NCBI GenBank assembly: GCA_963281255.1
Contig: OY725489.1
Location: 3,596,001 to 3,660,000, forward strand
Direction of reading: 5' to 3'
Source of the DNA: Aphrocallistes beatrix
Taxonomy: Eukaryota > Porifera > Hexactinellida > Sceptrulophora > Aphrocallistidae
DNA: 64,000 nt
The stretch's first letter is position 1, and each line of letters starts with the position of its first letter. Below are positions 1 to 9,503 of the stretch, piece after piece. Position numbers and translations under genes: made by a program. The notes under the pieces are model-generated. The model saw only the letters and a program-made list of their open reading frames with translations. It made no database searches and was not told the DNA's origin.

Positions 1-700
1 ATTTTGATACTTCCGAATGTTTTCTAATTGTGTGCATTGGTATCAATAACTATAACAGAATGAGTTATTTACATGTCTTCAACAATTGCCATACCAATAG
101 CCCTACCAAAGGTGTTTCCAAAGGCCTCACCAATGGCCTTACCAATGGACCTATCAATACCTTTAAAAATTGGCGTTAATCCGCCACCTTAAAGCTGGTG
201 TCGTGTCAGGAATGCGGAACCAGGTTAAACGACCAAAACAAATTTTACAAGGAGTGCGCATAAAATCTCACTTCTACTATGTAAAATAAATTTTTATCCC
301 CAATCATACCCATTGAATTGGCACCTACTAGAGGTGACATAACGGTAAAACTACTTTGAATTTTCAAAAGCTGTTTCGTACGAATATTAATTAAGCATAC
401 ATATATGAACTTAAAAATACACAAAACTTCAAATCGAGATTTCAAAAGAAATTAGCGTCAGCGACCAGTACTGGCCTTAAACACTTACTTACTAGAATAC
501 CAGGTTGGACAATAAGTTTTAAGACTCATATATTTACATACAACCTTGACCTTTAATACTTCTTATATTGATAGCAATATTGGTATATTAGTTCCCTTCA
601 AAATATCTATTTGTTTTCATTGGAATTGTATCACTTGTGAGGATTATTTACTGGCTATTTGGTATTTTATTGAAATTGGGCAGTAATCAAATTAATAACA
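1..700. other. No gene recognised
   Basis: AT-rich sequence. I see no coding region, RNA gene or bounded repeat. Around 85-160 there is a short run of CCAATGG/CCAAAGG-type near-repeats, probably just low complexity. Confidence 0.5.
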
Positions 701-714
701 AAGGAAGTGAACGG

Positions 715-860
715 TATGGTGGAAATAGTTCCAACCAAAACCGGAAATAGTTCGACTTTCCAAAATAGGAAATAGTTTGAAAAAAACAATCATTAATCCT
801 AATGGCAAAAAGTCGAACTATTTCCTAAATCCGCAATTCGAGCTATTTCCATTTTTCGAA
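715..860. repeat. Short dispersed repeat, GGAAATAGTTC-rich
   Basis: Several GGAAATAGTT/AACTATTTCC words in both orientations surround a stretch reading AACAATCATTAATCC. A related stretch lies at 59160-59270 (AAACAACCATTAATCC with GGAAATAGTTC). This may be the terminal region of a mariner-type element, as a mariner transposase remnant follows directly. Confidence 0.4.
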
Positions 861-871
861 AAGTCGAGAGG

Positions 872-1722
872 ATGGAACTAGTTTATAAAGATAAACGCCC
901 TTCTAAAGCAACTGTTGCAAGATAGTCTGCAGAATTTAAGCATAGTAGAGATTCACTTGAGGACGATCCAAGGACTGGGGCCCCATGTTCCTCTGTTTAT
1001 GCAGAAACCATACAATTAGTGGAGGATATCGTGATGGGAAAGCGAAGAATCTCTCAGCGCGAGATTGCCGATATATTAGGTATTTCATAGGGAGCAGTAC
1101 ATATGTACAACTCTCCATCAGCATCTCAACATGAGCTACGTTTCAACTAAATGGGTCACAAGAATTTTAACTCCTCAAATGACATTGAAACGGCTTGATT
1201 GTTCAAAGGACACTCTTACATTTGTCTTCAGAAATTCCCATCTTTTTTGTTCAAATTGTCACTAGCGATGAATTATGGATGCATCACTATATTGCTTCTA
1301 GATTTTCTTAAATTCAATACAATGCAAACAGTAACTGGCGTATAGTATGTGAACTAATTAACTGGCTTCGAGAGAATATAAAGAGATTGAAACGTGGATT
1401 GCAAACCCGCGGCGTCTTGCCATTGCATGACAATGCCCCAGTTTACAAATCTCGTCTTGCTCAGGCTACATTTCATGATTGCAAGTTCGAGGAACTTAAT
1501 TACCCCTTACTCCCCTGATCTAGCACCATCTGACGATTACATATTCTCTAATCTCAAAAGACATCTGCAGGGAAGAGTTTTGGGAGACAAACTAGAGCTG
1601 AAAGAGGCAGTTGAAGAATGGTTTGTGTTCAAAAAGATTCAACTTTTTATAAAAATGGAATTTTGAGTCTCCATGATCGATGGTCTCGTGTGATCAATGT
1701 TAAGGGACATTATATTGAATAA
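872..1722 (+). pseudogene. mariner-family transposase, decayed
   Basis: Conceptual translation in shifting frames gives a mariner transposase in the usual order. First comes a DNA-binding part with SLEDDPRTGAP and RRISQREIADILGIS, followed by a TAG stop near 1088. Then come VTSDELWMHHY around the first catalytic Asp (about 1265), LHDNAPVYKSRLAQ around the second (about 1425), and YSPDLAPSDDYIFSNL around the third Asp (about 1505-1555). The C-terminal end WSRVINVKGHYIE stops near 1722. All three catalytic positions can still be read, but frameshifts and stops make it inactive. No clear terminal inverted repeats were found. Confidence 0.8.
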
Positions 1723-2310
1723 TTGGAATTATATTGTCTCTAATAGTTATAGTCAGGTCTCAAAACCTACTGTCCAACCTGGTCAGAGTTGCACTCGGGC
1801 CGAAATTTGTAACCCGCCGCACAGCCCGGCTCGCGGCCCACAACTAAATTATTCTACCTGCAAGAAGCCAGCAACCAAATTATTCGGCCCGCAAGAAGCC
1901 CGCATAAATATCTTTGGCTCGCTTTGTAAGTTACTAGCTATAAACATAATAAGTAGACTACACTTATGGAATCCTTTTATGGGAGTGAGTTTCAGCAAAC
2001 ACAAATAAGTGGAAACTAACAAAGTTTCATCTACGTAAGTATTCCTTAATTGGTACCTCGTGACAATTAAAAACATCGTCTCGGTTGTCATCACGGAGAG
2101 TCCTGCCAAGATATCCGGCCGCGTAGCACGCAAACTATTATATTCGTCCCGTACAGCGCGCGGGCCGATAAGAAAAGTCGACTCGCGACTGGCGTGCAAC
2201 TCTATACCTGATAGATCAATCACTTTTGAATACAATTTATTGACTGATTCAAATTATAGGCACATTTTCTATTTAGTTACTGGGTCGGGACCAGCATTTA
2301 GATCCGAAAA
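1723..2310. other. Gap with a GC-rich patch
   Basis: No supported gene. At about 1846-1910 a roughly 30-bp sequence (AAATTATTC plus GCAAGAAGCC) occurs twice in tandem. The region is more GC-rich than its surroundings (GGCCGCG, GCGCGCGGGCC near 2110-2170). Open frames on both strands here look fortuitous. Confidence 0.4.
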
Positions 2311-2317
2311 AGATAGG

Positions 2318-4622
2318 CAAGGGTGGATTCGGTTAACCGGTTAACCTCCGTCAATCACGGTTAACGGTTAAGAAAATCTTGAATCGGTTAGCTGATCTGC
2401 TTTATTTTCTAAATATTTAGACTCATTTCATTGTTTTTCGATGAAGATTAATGAATATCACTTCTAAAATTTTGTTATTACAATATTATTACAATTTATA
2501 CTAACCATATAGTATATTTCAAGACGACTGAAGATTGTAAATTTTTCAATATCAGGTTAAATATTAGTCGACAAACCCATATTTATACTAATTAATATTC
2601 ACATCGGTTAAAGATACCGCCCTCGAAAAAACATATGATTTGCATTACAGCATACGATGAAAGTAGAGCTATAAGAGATGTTAAGCGTGGGGAGGTATCT
2701 CCATCAAGAAATACTGGCACATTCCAAACCGTTTTTGATTCTCATTTCTAGTTTTTGAGATACAGTGTCTCAAAGTCTGTTTTTTAAATTTTCCGCTAGC
2801 ACATCTTAATGGTAGAAATTTAGAGACTCAATGAATTGTTTAGGACATACCAAGGAATCAAACGTTTCCAAAATCGAATCATAGATAGTCTACCATATTT
2901 GCAACTTCATAGGACCAGAAGAAAGTTAAAATGACAAATATTGTAAATTTTATCGGTGTCCGAAAAAAAAGGGCCAAAAATGTCTGTTTTTTTGAGAAAT
3001 CATGAATAAAATCACCGAGTTACAATATATCCAAAAAATGGTGGTCCTGGTGGTCGTTCATCGCCCAATGATATGAAACAACTCTTGAAATTTTCAAACT
3101 TCTATCTCAAACCAAATTTGAGAAATAATTCTGTAAAGACGGTCAATTTTGAAATTTTAAAGTCCCGAGATATAGAGATTTTAAGTTTAGGTGTTAAGAA
3201 GAATGCAAAATGAGATATTAATAATGCACATAAGCATCCACAGACATTTATTCGCATCCATACTGCTGATTTTGGTATATTTAAGCCAAATATTTACCAA
3301 AAATAGCAAAAGTACTCTGAAAATCCACAAATTTCCTTGAGGCCCCTAACTCCGAATATTTTGAGCTAATTGTGGATAACATTTCATATTCCTGGCACTG
3401 CGAAGTATAATCTAGTATCAGTTTAGAATGAATAAAAAGCTTCCACAAAGTAGATTAGGAAGTTAGAGCGAAAGTCTACGACTTTTAGTTTCGAAGTTAG
3501 GATTTTCGAAAAATGCTACGTCATCATATGACAAAAATCTAAAACTTAACATTCCATGGGGTGTAGTGCAATTATTATCAAAGAATCATATATGTACACT
3601 CATAAAAAGTATATTGGGAAGTGAGAACTAAGAATTTGGACTTGTATTTACAAAGATAGAGAGATATCTCTTTTTGGACCCTAAATGGGTGTTTTTGACC
3701 GAATCTGCGAGGTCCAAGGCCAGAACTTTCAAAATAATTATCAAAAGTTCTCCAATTTTTCTGTACATATTATTAACGGCAATTGTATTCACTATTTAGC
3801 ATAATAGCTAAATTTGGACACATATTTAATGATTAGATTCGCCATTTTCTAATATATTCAAAGTTCTCCATAGAATTTGTATTACAATTAAATCAATGAT
3901 AAGTCGAGAATTATTTATTTTTTGACAAAGGAATGGTCGAGGAACCTATATATTTTCGCATATATCCTTTTATTTAAGGATATAATATATTATATATCTA
4001 CAATAGTTTTTAAGATATGACACATCAGCCTCTTTCGGGACCTTAGATTGATATTATGGCCGAACTTTACTTATAATATGCGATATCTCAAGAACAAATG
4101 GTCGGATCCGAACAAATTTTTTTTTCAAACGATCAGAATTTTATTTCTGACCCAGTGATCGCTAAATATCTGAGGTCAAACTTGCGATTTCCCGAGGATT
4201 ATATAAATGAACTCCCTTATAGAGCTATTTTGTTTGGATTTTATTTGCCAATTCTTTTAAATCTTTGTGTTTTATAATCTCCAAAGGTGCTAAAACAATG
4301 TTAAGGTTCATATCATTATAAAAATATCAAATAAGTTAAAAACTAATTGGTAAATGAGTTAAAATCCTCTAATAATTTTTCAATTTTTATTAACGCTAAA
4401 CTTTAGGGGGTTATTTCGCAAAAAAAAAAAAAAAATGCCGTCCAAATAGTGCTATCAGATGGTAGACCGATCAGTAATACAATGAAATTAGCAATAAAAC
4501 ATTTTGCAGTTTTTTTTTACGCCAGGTAAGATTTTTCGAGGGCGGTATACTTAACCGGTTAACCGCCCTGGAGGAAACCAAAATAACCGACCCCAAATAT
4601 CGGTTGACCAACCCCAGCCCTG
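2318..4622 (+). mobile_element. GGTTAACC-ended element, 7-bp TSD, interrupted copy
   Basis: The ends read CAAGGGTGGATTCGGTTAAC and, inverted, CAGGGCTGGGGTTGGTCAAC. The direct repeat AGATAGG flanks it at 2311-2317 and 4623-4629. About 2612-4550 is a foreign TTAA insertion; without it the element is about 366 bp and matches the uninterrupted reverse copy at 24702-25062. No coding capacity. The TIR resembles hAT ends, but the duplication is 7 bp rather than the usual 8. Confidence 0.8.
2612..4550 (+). mobile_element. TTAA-target nonautonomous element, family A, copy 1
   Basis: Flanked by TTAA at 2608-2611 and 4551-4554. Termini are AGATACCGCCCTCGAAAAA and, inverted, GTATACCGCCCTCGAAAAA-like. 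The intact copy of the invaded element (24702-25062) confirms the insertion point: its sequence runs continuously across the single TTAA. About 1.94 kb, no transposase reading frame. Copies 2 and 3 lie at 18537-20431 and 31268-33192. The TTAA target is known for piggyBac and Kolobok; which enzyme moves this family cannot be told from the ends. Confidence 0.88.
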
Positions 4623-4979
4623 AGATAGGATCCATGCGGAGAGGTGAATAAGCCGCGCCACCACATGTTCAAACATGACGGCGCCGCTGCGGTAACATTT
4701 ACATTAACGATTAATAGAAGTAGAAAAGGCTAAGGATTTTTAGAGTTTGCTGATAATTGAGATTTTAAGATTTAGAAGTTCAGAAACTTTATCAAAGTGT
4801 GCCTCTTTTTAAAATTCGCTCAAATGAGTTACGAAAATTCAAAGATAATATTATTATCAATGCAATAAATTTTAATGCATCGACGCAATGACAAGGTCAT
4901 TAGAGTGATAGACATTTCCAACAACGATAATAGATATATGAGAATGTACTAAATACATCTATGTATAGTTAAAGATATA

Positions 4980-6188
4980 CAGGGTGGGGCATAAGTTCTG
5001 TCCCAAAGTTTGATGCATTATACTGCAATGCTCTAACATAGTATCTTAAAGCTTATACGCCCATAAAGTTCATTAATATATGCCTATACAATCGCAATAC
5101 CGTTTATGGCGTTCAAACTGCGAATTTCTGATATTACTGTCATGGAAGCTAATAGGTCAAAAATTATTAGTTTATTTGAGTGCGGGAAGTCTGCTGGCGA
5201 GATCTTCAAAATGCTTGGACAAGAAAACTTCAGTAGGAAATTGAACTATCGCACTATCAAAAGATACAAGGAGACGGGAAGTTTGAATGACAAAGCTAGA
5301 AGTGGTCGTCCGCGTACTGAAAGGACCATTGGCCTAAAAGCTAAGGTGCAGAAGAGAATAGTCCGAAATCCTCGGCGTTCCATGCGTAAAATGGCTCGTG
5401 ATTTTGGGGTAAGCTCGAGAACGATACGACGAGTTGTACATGACCAATTAGGGTTAAAATCTCTCAAATGTAGAAAGGTACACATGCTTACCAAGTCAAT
5501 TAGAGAAAAGCGGCTGCAAAGAAGTCGAATCCTGTTAACTCGTGCTGCCGAGTCAGTTGTGGATAAAATATTATTTTCTGATGAGAAATTATTCACAATT
5601 GAGGAAGTAACTAACTCCCAAAATGATAGAATCCTGTCCACCAGCGTTAAGGATATCCCAGAAGAGGTTCGATTCATTCCCAAATGTCAAAAGCCAGCTT
5701 CAGTCATGGTATGGGTAGGGATATCCTCAAATTCCCGGACAAATCTGATTTTTGTCCCCTCTGGTGTAAAAATTAATTCCAAAACGTACCGCGATCTCAT
5801 TTTGGAAACGGAAGTGAAAAGTGCCGGTCATAAACTCTTCAGAAACAGCAATTGGATATTCCAACAAGACGGAGCACCAGCCCACACAGCCAATGTCACT
5901 CAACAGTGGTTCCGGGACAAAAAATTGAATTTATTTTGACTATCTGAAAGCTTCTTTGCAACGAGAATGGCTGAAAATCCCCCAGGATCACTTCCGGCGC
6001 GCCGTGTCTCAATTTAGGACAAGAATCCAGGCTGTGGTAACTAAGAAAGGTGGCTATATTGAATAACATTAAATTTATTCAGACCCAACATATGTTGTTA
6101 ATATTCGTGTGAAGTTTTGGGGCGATTACTATATGGGTTTTGTAAATATGTCAAAATTAGTTTGGGACAGAACTTATGCCCCACCCTG
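4980..6188 (+). mobile_element. Tc1/mariner element, complete ends
   Basis: TIRs CAGGGTGGGGCATAAGTTCT... at 4980 and its inverted match ending at 6188 (about 28 bp, through CTGTCCCAAA). TA at 4978-4979 and 6189-6190 is the target duplication. Length 1209 bp, shorter than usual because the transposase carries a deletion. Confidence 0.93.
5106..6066 (+). pseudogene. Tc1-like transposase with catalytic-core deletion
   Basis: Starts at ATG 5106. Residues 1-120 form the paired HTH DNA-binding region, with GRPRTERT and a second helix-turn-helix (VSSRTIRRVVHDQ). DDE core: SDEKLFT holds the first Asp (about 5580) and WIFQQDGAPAHTANVT the second (about 5870). After WFRDKKLNLF a stop occurs at 5937. 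The C-terminal tail (YLKASLQREW ... TKKGGYIE) continues in another frame from about 5940 to the TAA near 6066. The block expected between them (WPPxSPDLNPLDY with the third acidic residue) is missing, so this copy cannot catalyse transposition. Its intact TIRs mean it might still be mobilised in trans. Confidence 0.9.
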
Positions 6189-6525
6189 TAAAGCCAATTT
6201 CTAAATAAGTGTCGAAATATCTGGAGATATGTAGACATAATCTAAAAAAGTATTATAAAATTACAAAATACACAGACATATTTTAAAAGGAGATAAACGG
6301 ACATTTCCAATAAAATGTCCAAATATCTGGAGATTTATAGACATCTTCTCCATATATATATATATATAAGAAGTTGAAGATAGATCAATAATAGTTTAAT
6401 GGTTGTAAAGCACATGAATAGAGGATGCTTTCGCCTATATAGGCTCCTCAGTACACAAAGTTATGGGATGATAGAAATAAGAATGAGTGCCCTATTAAGT
6501 ATACATATAATTTTTGCGAAGTAAT
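6189..6525. other. Gap, low complexity
   Basis: AT-rich, with a (TA)n run near 6352-6370. A short sequence (CTGGAGATATGTAGACAT / CTGGAGATTTATAGACAT) occurs twice. No gene seen. Confidence 0.4.
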
Positions 6526-6530
6526 TTAAA

Positions 6531-7412
6531 CTAAGGGTCATCTTCCTCGTCTGTAATGGGTGGGAGGGGAGCTATGGCATTTTTCAATGCTTCATAGAAT
6601 TTCTGGGGATGGTCGATTTGAACAGAAATAGATGGGTGGTGTTTGCGGATAAGATTTGCAACTTGTACTTCCATGGAGGTCTCCATACGAGATGGAGGTT
6701 TGTATGATGGAGGAAGGAACTTCCATACCTGCCAGAGCAGTTCAGGGATGGCGGTCAAGTGTCGCCAAATGCGGTGAGCTGAGCGGGGTTGTCTTAGAAC
6801 ATGTTTCGTAGCGCCTGTTTGGCCTACATAAACCATTGAGGGAACGTATGGGTGATGTAAGACGTATATTAGTCGTAGGTGAGCACAGGGTTCGAAGGGG
6901 AAGGGAGTGAGGGTGCCGAAACGTTGATCATAAGATATACATATGCGACATCTATCTTTGCAGATTGTGACGCGATGTTCCAGTTTAAACTGGGGATATG
7001 AGTATTGGAGTAGTAGGATTAAGGCCGGGGCCGGGAGTATTGGGATCAGGTGGAAATCTGATTTGGTTATCGGGGCCAGTTGTCGTTTAGTAGGTCTGGT
7101 CTGGGAATAATTGTAGCTTATTCCAGTTGTCTCGGGTAAGGGTTTCTTAGGCGTATTTCGGGGAAAATACATGAGATCAGATATGGCATATGTGAGTTCG
7201 GACAGGCTGTGGCCTGCCCTCATGTAGTGCGGCATATACCGCTGGTAGTGGTTGTGGAGCGCTAAGTGATATATATGTATATATATATATATATCTGTAA
7301 CGAATTGATTGAAGAAACTGCCGGGCGCAGAAAGCTGATTTTTGGCAAGTGGGAGTATTTTGGCTATGGCTCCAGGAAGTTCTGAGTTCAGAGCAAAATG
7401 TCGACTCATCAT
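6531..7412 (-). CDS. Unidentified 293-codon ORF, possible GIY-YIG remnant
   Basis: An uninterrupted frame with richer base composition than its surroundings. The first ~45 codons (7412-7280) are the 3' end of repeat R500 read in antisense, including a (TA)n stretch giving IYIYIHIY. The true start is therefore probably downstream, and the frame may be a chance fusion. The remainder (about 6531-7260) is not repeated elsewhere in the window. The stretch LIYVLHHPYVPSMVYVGQTG, followed by Arg and His spaced like a GIY-YIG nuclease, hints at that fold, which occurs in Penelope-like retroelements and homing nucleases. There is an acidic C-terminus (TDEEDDP). No confident family assignment. It could be a transposon gene or an exon of a host gene. 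Confidence 0.35.
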   Translation of the reverse strand: MMSRHFALNSELPGAIAKILPLAKNQLSAPGSFFNQFVTDIYIYIHIYHLALHNHYQRYMPHYMRAGHSLSELTYAISDLMYFPRNTPKKPLPETTGISYNYSQTRPTKRQLAPITKSDFHLIPILPAPALILLLQYSYPQFKLEHRVTICKDRCRICISYDQRFGTLTPFPFEPCAHLRLIYVLHHPYVPSMVYVGQTGATKHVLRQPRSAHRIWRHLTAIPELLWQVWKFLPPSYKPPSRMETSMEVQVANLIRKHHPSISVQIDHPQKFYEALKNAIAPLPPITDEEDDP

Positions 7413-7789
7413 GGAATTATGACGTCATTGTCACATTTTAAAAAGTTAAGCAACAGAGTTATTCGAGCATAACTCAGCCATTATAGGAGATAGCAGGCTG
7501 AAATTTTAAAAGAATCTGTATACTAACACGCCTCACATATGATGCAACTATCATAAAAAATGATGGCTCATCACTTTGTTATGACGTCATTATTACTCAT
7601 CATTATTTTAAAATTTGACAAATTTGGTGATTTTTCGAGTGATTTCGATTTTAAAACTAAGATGGACATATTTAGAGATGATATATCCCGTTTAATTAAC
7701 CAATGTCACCTCCAGGCTCCCGAAGGGAGCCTCCGGCGGACACAAAGTGTCTGCCAGCCGCGCAGCGCAAGCAAGCGAAGCGCGCTTGC
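7295..7789 (-). repeat. R500 repeat, copy 1
   Basis: About 500 bp. Read on the minus strand it begins with a GC-rich head (CAAGCGCGCTTCGCTTGCTT; GGACAC...GTGTCC and GGCTCC...GGAGCC hairpins) and ends CAATCAATTCGTTACAG, followed by (TA)n. Contains TGACGTCA at 7420-7427 and 7582-7589, each near a TGAGTC word. Other copies: 15132-15300, 23068-23290, 53920-54400, 58330-58440, 61289-61786. No TIR, no coding capacity. Copies end in (TA)n. Confidence 0.8.
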
Positions 7790-7799
7790 TATAATAAAA

Positions 7800-8200
7800 T
7801 TTAATAATATTTTCACACCTTTTTATGTAAACTTATATTTTCTGATTGAAAAGAAATCTCAACGGTTAATAAGCCTGTAATTTAGTAAAAGTAGATTTCG
7901 ATATTCGCACTTATGAAATGGTAATATCAAAATTGAATGGTGTAATAGCATATATCAATATGTACAATCAGGGTCGCTTATTATGAACAAACCTCCCTCT
8001 GTATCCCAATTTGACCGGCTCTATAGAATTTATAATATTTCGATTTTGCTATTTATGACTCTCTCTCTCTCTATTGTGAAAAATTTTGGGTCCCCATGCG
8101 GTTCATAATGAAATGCAACCCTGACTGTATTTTTACAATTTCGATACTATTATTGACTGTTTTTGTCGTGCTTTTCTATCGGTATGTCGACGGATATTTT
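7800..8200. other. Gap
   Basis: No gene seen. A short (CT)n run lies at about 8059-8071. Confidence 0.4.
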
Positions 8201-8204
8201 TTAA

Positions 8205-9425
8205 GGTTGGTGTTTCCCATGCGAAACTTGTTTTTTATTAAAAATGTGCCCAAATTGCTTTTTTATCATTTTTAGATCCTTATAGAGGTTCTAAACAATA
8301 ATCCCGACTTTTATAACTCCAACCCCAATATTTCGCCACTTTGAGCCACTTGTATCACCTGGTGTCGCTCTAAAAACGACACATTATAAATGCGAAATGT
8401 CCCACAGCTCTAACTTCTTTAAACAGTGCCAGATCATCTTTTTAATGCTGAATTCATGCTCAGCACTAGATTTCCAGCATTTTGATATATATATATATTG
8501 ACCATATTTGGAAACATTTTTGTTTGAACGTGCCTAGCAACGGCCAGGAATTTTTTCACATTCCTGACCGTTGCTAGGAAAAGGCAACCAAAAATATTTC
8601 CAAATATGGTCAATATATATATCAAATTGCTGGAAATTTAGTGCTGAGTACGAATTCAGTATTAAAATAACGACCTGGCATAGTCAAATAAAGTTATAGG
8701 TATGGGATTTCGGAGAAAACTATCGGACATGGTCATTTTTGGGACCCCAGTTATAACTGTCAACTTTTTCACACTTTTGAAGGTGTCATGATGTGAAAAT
8801 ATTTGATATGTCATATTTTGAAGTTAAGTACTACTATAAGTTGTTGATTGAGGATGTTTTGATGTTATATATTATCAGAATACCGTAAAACAAATGGAAA
8901 TCAAGTCTTTCCGAAGAAAATTGCTTTGTAGCCTGTTTTTAGCACTTAAAAAATCAATTTTACAAAGGAGGAATCTCTAGTTACAAAGGTCGTAGAGTTA
9001 AAAACTCGATGGTTTTAGAAAGATCTCGTCAAGTAGAACAAAATGATAGAGACAGATTTTTGATATTCTACTTTAGAAAAAAGTTAAAATATTTTTCCTT
9101 ACGAAAATCTGCCTCTAAATTTTGTATAAACGAAATTTGAAAGAAACATTTATTTGGGTTAAAATTGAAAATTCTATTCCTATTATTTTCTTTATTCAAC
9201 CATTTTGTGTAAGAATAATTGAGTAAAAGAAGGATAAGGCATTGAAGTTTCCTTGAATGTCCTCTATAAATTAGGTCATTTGGGGAAAAAAATATTTTTC
9301 TCTTACTTCTTGGGCTCCCGAAAAGTGTATTTTTGCAGATAACTCATCGAGAATAGTTTCCACAAAAAATTTCAGGAGAAAATAATGAAAACTTTAAAAG
9401 TTAGTTCTGGAAGGAAACACCAACC
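8205..9425. mobile_element. TTAA-target element, family B, copy 1
   Basis: Flanked by TTAA at 8201-8204 and 9426-9429. Ends are GGTTGGTGTTTCC and its inverted complement GGAAACACCAACC. 1221 bp with no transposase frame. The interior holds a long palindrome (8434-8665). A second complete copy is at 12465-13633 and one end of a third at 26918-27094. Likely nonautonomous. Confidence 0.88.
8434..8665. repeat. Long imperfect palindrome inside family B
   Basis: Two arms of about 100 bp face each other: CAGCACTAGATTTCCAGCA ... TATTGACCATATTTGGAAA ... GCCTAGCAACGGCCAGGAAT, and on the other side the complements ATTCCTGACCGTTGCTAGG, TTTCCAAATATGGTCAATA, TGCTGGAAATTTAGTGCTG. The loop is only a few bases. 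The same structure recurs at 12690-12910. It should form a stable hairpin in single-stranded DNA or RNA. Confidence 0.85.
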
Positions 9426-9503
9426 TTAATATTAGTAACGCAGTTTCAAATTCTCTGGGGATAGATTGATACATAGAATTTTAATATAGTAGTAACATTC
9501 CTC

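Noticed and set aside
1849..2344. Overlapping frames of 94-128 codons on both strands
   Set aside because: No recognisable domain, GC-rich repeat patch, and both strands open; probably chance.
5246..5683. 145-codon antisense frame
   Set aside because: Shadow of the Tc1 transposase on the other strand; no independent motif.
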